Source: Draconibacterium halophilum (lineage in GTDB: Bacteria > Bacteroidota > Bacteroidia > Bacteroidales > Prolixibacteraceae). Taken from it: 64,000 nt of DNA. Shown piece by piece: positions 62,456-64,000 of the stretch (positions are counted from its first letter, which is position 1; each line of letters starts with the position of its first letter). Where the stretch lies: assembly GCF_010448835.1 (NCBI RefSeq), contig NZ_CP048409.1, positions 4,505,501 to 4,569,500 on the forward strand. The letters run 5' to 3'. The translations under genes were made by a program, and so were the position numbers. The notes below the pieces were generated by a model. It saw only the letters and a program-made list of their open reading frames with translations. It did not search any database and was not told the DNA's origin.

Positions 62456-63865
62456 ATGAGCAACAAACTAAAAGAAACGATTTTTAAAGATATACAGGCA
62501 GTTGCCGACCGTGTTGAAACAGAAACTTATGTGATTGGAGGATACGTACGTGACCTGTTTCTGGATAGACCTTCAAAAGATATCGACATTGTTACTATTG
62601 GTAGTGGTATTGATTTCGCCAACGAGGTGGCTAAAAGCTTAAAGCCGCCCCCAAGAGTTAATGTATTTAAAAACTTCGGAACGGCGATGTTAAAATACAA
62701 AGACCTTGAGATTGAATTTGTTGGAGCCAGAAAAGAGTCGTACCAACGCAACTCGAGAAAACCAATTGTGGAGGACGGCACGTTGGAAGACGATCAGAAC
62801 CGCCGGGATTTTACCATTAACGCGATGGCGTTTGGTCTGAACCAGAACAATTTTGGGAAGCTTGTTGATCCTTTCAACGGGATGGATGATTTAACCAATA
62901 AGATTATCCGTACCCCTCTTGATCCTGATATTACATTCTCGGATGATCCATTACGAATTATGCGTGCTATTCGGTTTGCCACTCAGCTCGATTTTGAAAT
63001 TGAAGACAAGACCTTAGAAGCCATTGCCAGAAATAAAGATCGTATTAAAATCGTTTCCACAGAGCGCATCATCGAAGAGCTCAATAAAATAATTATGGCT
63101 CCCAAACCATCGAAAGGGTTTAAGCTTTTGGAAGAAACCGGTTTACTGGCAATAATTTTCCCCGAATTGCAAAAAATGAAAGGTGTTGAGAAAGTCAAGG
63201 GGATTGGTCACAAAGACAATTTCTATCATACGATTGAAGTCCTCGACCGCCTGGTTCCCAACTCCGATAATTTGTGGCTGCGCTGGTCGGCATTATTACA
63301 CGACATTGCTAAACCCAAAACAAAACGGTTCATCGAGGGGCTCGGCTGGACTTTTCATGCGCACAATTTTGTAGGTGTAAAAATGATTCCGAAGATATTT
63401 AAACGCATGAAATTACCACTGAATGAAAAGATGAAATACGTTCAGAAAATGGTAGGATTACACATGCGACCGATTGTCCTGTCGGAAGAGGTTGTTACTG
63501 ATTCGGCAGTGCGTCGCTTGCTATTTGAAGCCGGTGATGACATTGACGATTTAATGACGCTTTGTGAGGCCGACATTACATCAAAGAATCCGGAGAAGGT
63601 GAAACGTTACATGACAAACTTTAAAGTGGTTCGGCAAAAACTGAGAGAAATTGAAGAGAAAGACGCCGTCAGAAATTTTCAGCCGCCTGTGGATGGAGAG
63701 CTTATAATGAAAACGTTTAACCTGTCGCCATGTCGTGAAGTTGGACAATTAAAAGATGCTATAAAAGAAGCTATTCTTGATGGAGAGATACATAACAATT
63801 ACGAAGAAGCTTTTGCTTTTATGCTGAAAAAAGCAGAAGAAATGGGGCTTAGCACAAAAGATTAG
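62456..63865 (+). CDS. tRNA nucleotidyltransferase / poly(A) polymerase family protein with HD domain
   Basis: Predicted 469 aa. Class II polymerase-beta head: YVIGGYVRDLFLDRPSKDIDIVTIG with the DxD metal pair, RRDFTINAMAF, and DDPLRIMRAIRFA. The C-terminal half has an HD domain (LLHDIAKPKTK) and the Bacteroidota-type tail. It most likely adds or repairs the 3' CCA of tRNA; poly(A) polymerase activity cannot be excluded. The stop overlaps the convergent gene at the window end. Confidence 0.92.
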   Translation: MSNKLKETIFKDIQAVADRVETETYVIGGYVRDLFLDRPSKDIDIVTIGSGIDFANEVAKSLKPPPRVNVFKNFGTAMLKYKDLEIEFVGARKESYQRNSRKPIVEDGTLEDDQNRRDFTINAMAFGLNQNNFGKLVDPFNGMDDLTNKIIRTPLDPDITFSDDPLRIMRAIRFATQLDFEIEDKTLEAIARNKDRIKIVSTERIIEELNKIIMAPKPSKGFKLLEETGLLAIIFPELQKMKGVEKVKGIGHKDNFYHTIEVLDRLVPNSDNLWLRWSALLHDIAKPKTKRFIEGLGWTFHAHNFVGVKMIPKIFKRMKLPLNEKMKYVQKMVGLHMRPIVLSEEVVTDSAVRRLLFEAGDDIDDLMTLCEADITSKNPEKVKRYMTNFKVVRQKLREIEEKDAVRNFQPPVDGELIMKTFNLSPCREVGQLKDAIKEAILDGEIHNNYEEAFAFMLKKAEEMGLSTKD

Positions 63866-64000
63866 TTTTGTTGCAGTTTTAATAATACTGGTAAATGATC
63901 GCTAAAACCTTCGTTATAGCGGAATCCCGTGTACGTGCGGTGTAATTTTCTGCCTCCGCGTGTTTCGTCGGGCTCAAATAAATAGGGCAAATCGCAAACG
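63862..64000 (-). CDS. Exo/endonuclease-phosphatase family protein, 3' end only
   Basis: Reading the minus strand from the window end to the TAA at 63862-63864 gives 46 codons: YLFEPDETRGG, RTYTGFRYNEG, FSDHLPVLLKLQQN. The terminal G-F-S-D-H-L-P-V segment is the catalytic SDH motif of the EEP superfamily (DNase I-like / exonuclease III-like), and the length from SDH to the stop is usual. The start lies outside the window. The frame overlaps the CCA-adding-enzyme-family stop by 3 bp. Confidence 0.8.
   Translation of the reverse strand, partial: VCDLPYLFEPDETRGGRKLHRTYTGFRYNEGFSDHLPVLLKLQQN

Noticed and set aside
1..64000. tRNA, rRNA or intact insertion sequence in intergenic gaps
   Set aside because: By eye I found no tRNA cloverleaf or GGTTCGAATCC-type T-loop, no rRNA stretch and no transposase; a tRNAscan run would settle the first.

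Overview
The window is a chromosomal segment of a Bacteroidota bacterium, most likely a marine or sediment Marinilabiliales / Prolixibacteraceae-type organism (the rank below phylum is inference). The evidence is a SusC/SusD pair, type IX secretion (T9SS) genes porU, porV and gldJ together with T9SS cargo, an RprX/RprY two-component pair, lipoprotein signal peptides throughout, AT-rich intergenic DNA, and many upstream boxes of the Bacteroidota form TAnnTTTG.

Layout: (1) 1-3.4 kb: 3' part of kdsB, a tiny protein that is almost only a T9SS sorting domain, and a large secreted PLD-like protein. (2) 3.4-5.4 kb: a decayed deoC remnant, a Tat-exported aldo/keto reductase and a gene-poor stretch. 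(3) 5.4-13.5 kb: lepA, rprXY, purN, then acpP-fabF-rnc, with rnc carrying a one-base frameshift. (4) 13.5-30.3 kb: a LytS/LytTR pair, SusC/SusD, a CDF transporter, a GH20 hexosaminidase, a BNR/YCF48-type gene broken by one nonsense codon, a GH29 fucosidase, a hexokinase, a MITE-like element, a PD-(D/E)XK-like hypothetical and a nucleoside hydrolase. (5) 30.3-39.8 kb: acyl-CoA ligase, CcsBA-type cytochrome c biogenesis fusion, an exact 21-bp-period repeat array, alaS and an M23 peptidase. (6) 39.8-44.5 kb: a compact minus-strand operon with two double-glycine-leader peptides, a zinc-ribbon protein, membrane proteins, a CxxC redoxin and a C39-peptidase ABC exporter. (7) 45-64 kb: MerR regulator, Nif3-like protein, zinc-ribbon coiled coil, a LemA/TPM operon, urocanase, DUF5808 protein, ispF, porV, porU, gldJ, murF, thioredoxin, a CCA-adding-enzyme-family gene and the 3' end of an exo/endonuclease-phosphatase gene.

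The most interesting unit is region 6. The two precursor peptides (44181-44354 and 43961-44143, the first only 57 codons) both have 15-residue GG leaders. Their cores share the pattern C-x11-P-x9-C, and a thiol-redox protein and a matching leader-cleaving exporter lie in the same operon. This looks like a two-peptide, probably disulfide-bonded, secreted bacteriocin or signalling system. I do not recognise the peptides as a described family.

The window also supports an apparent pattern of promoter boxes lying 4-5 nt before start codons (rprX, murF, possibly gldJ), suggesting leaderless transcripts. No tRNA, rRNA, CRISPR array or intact insertion sequence was seen.
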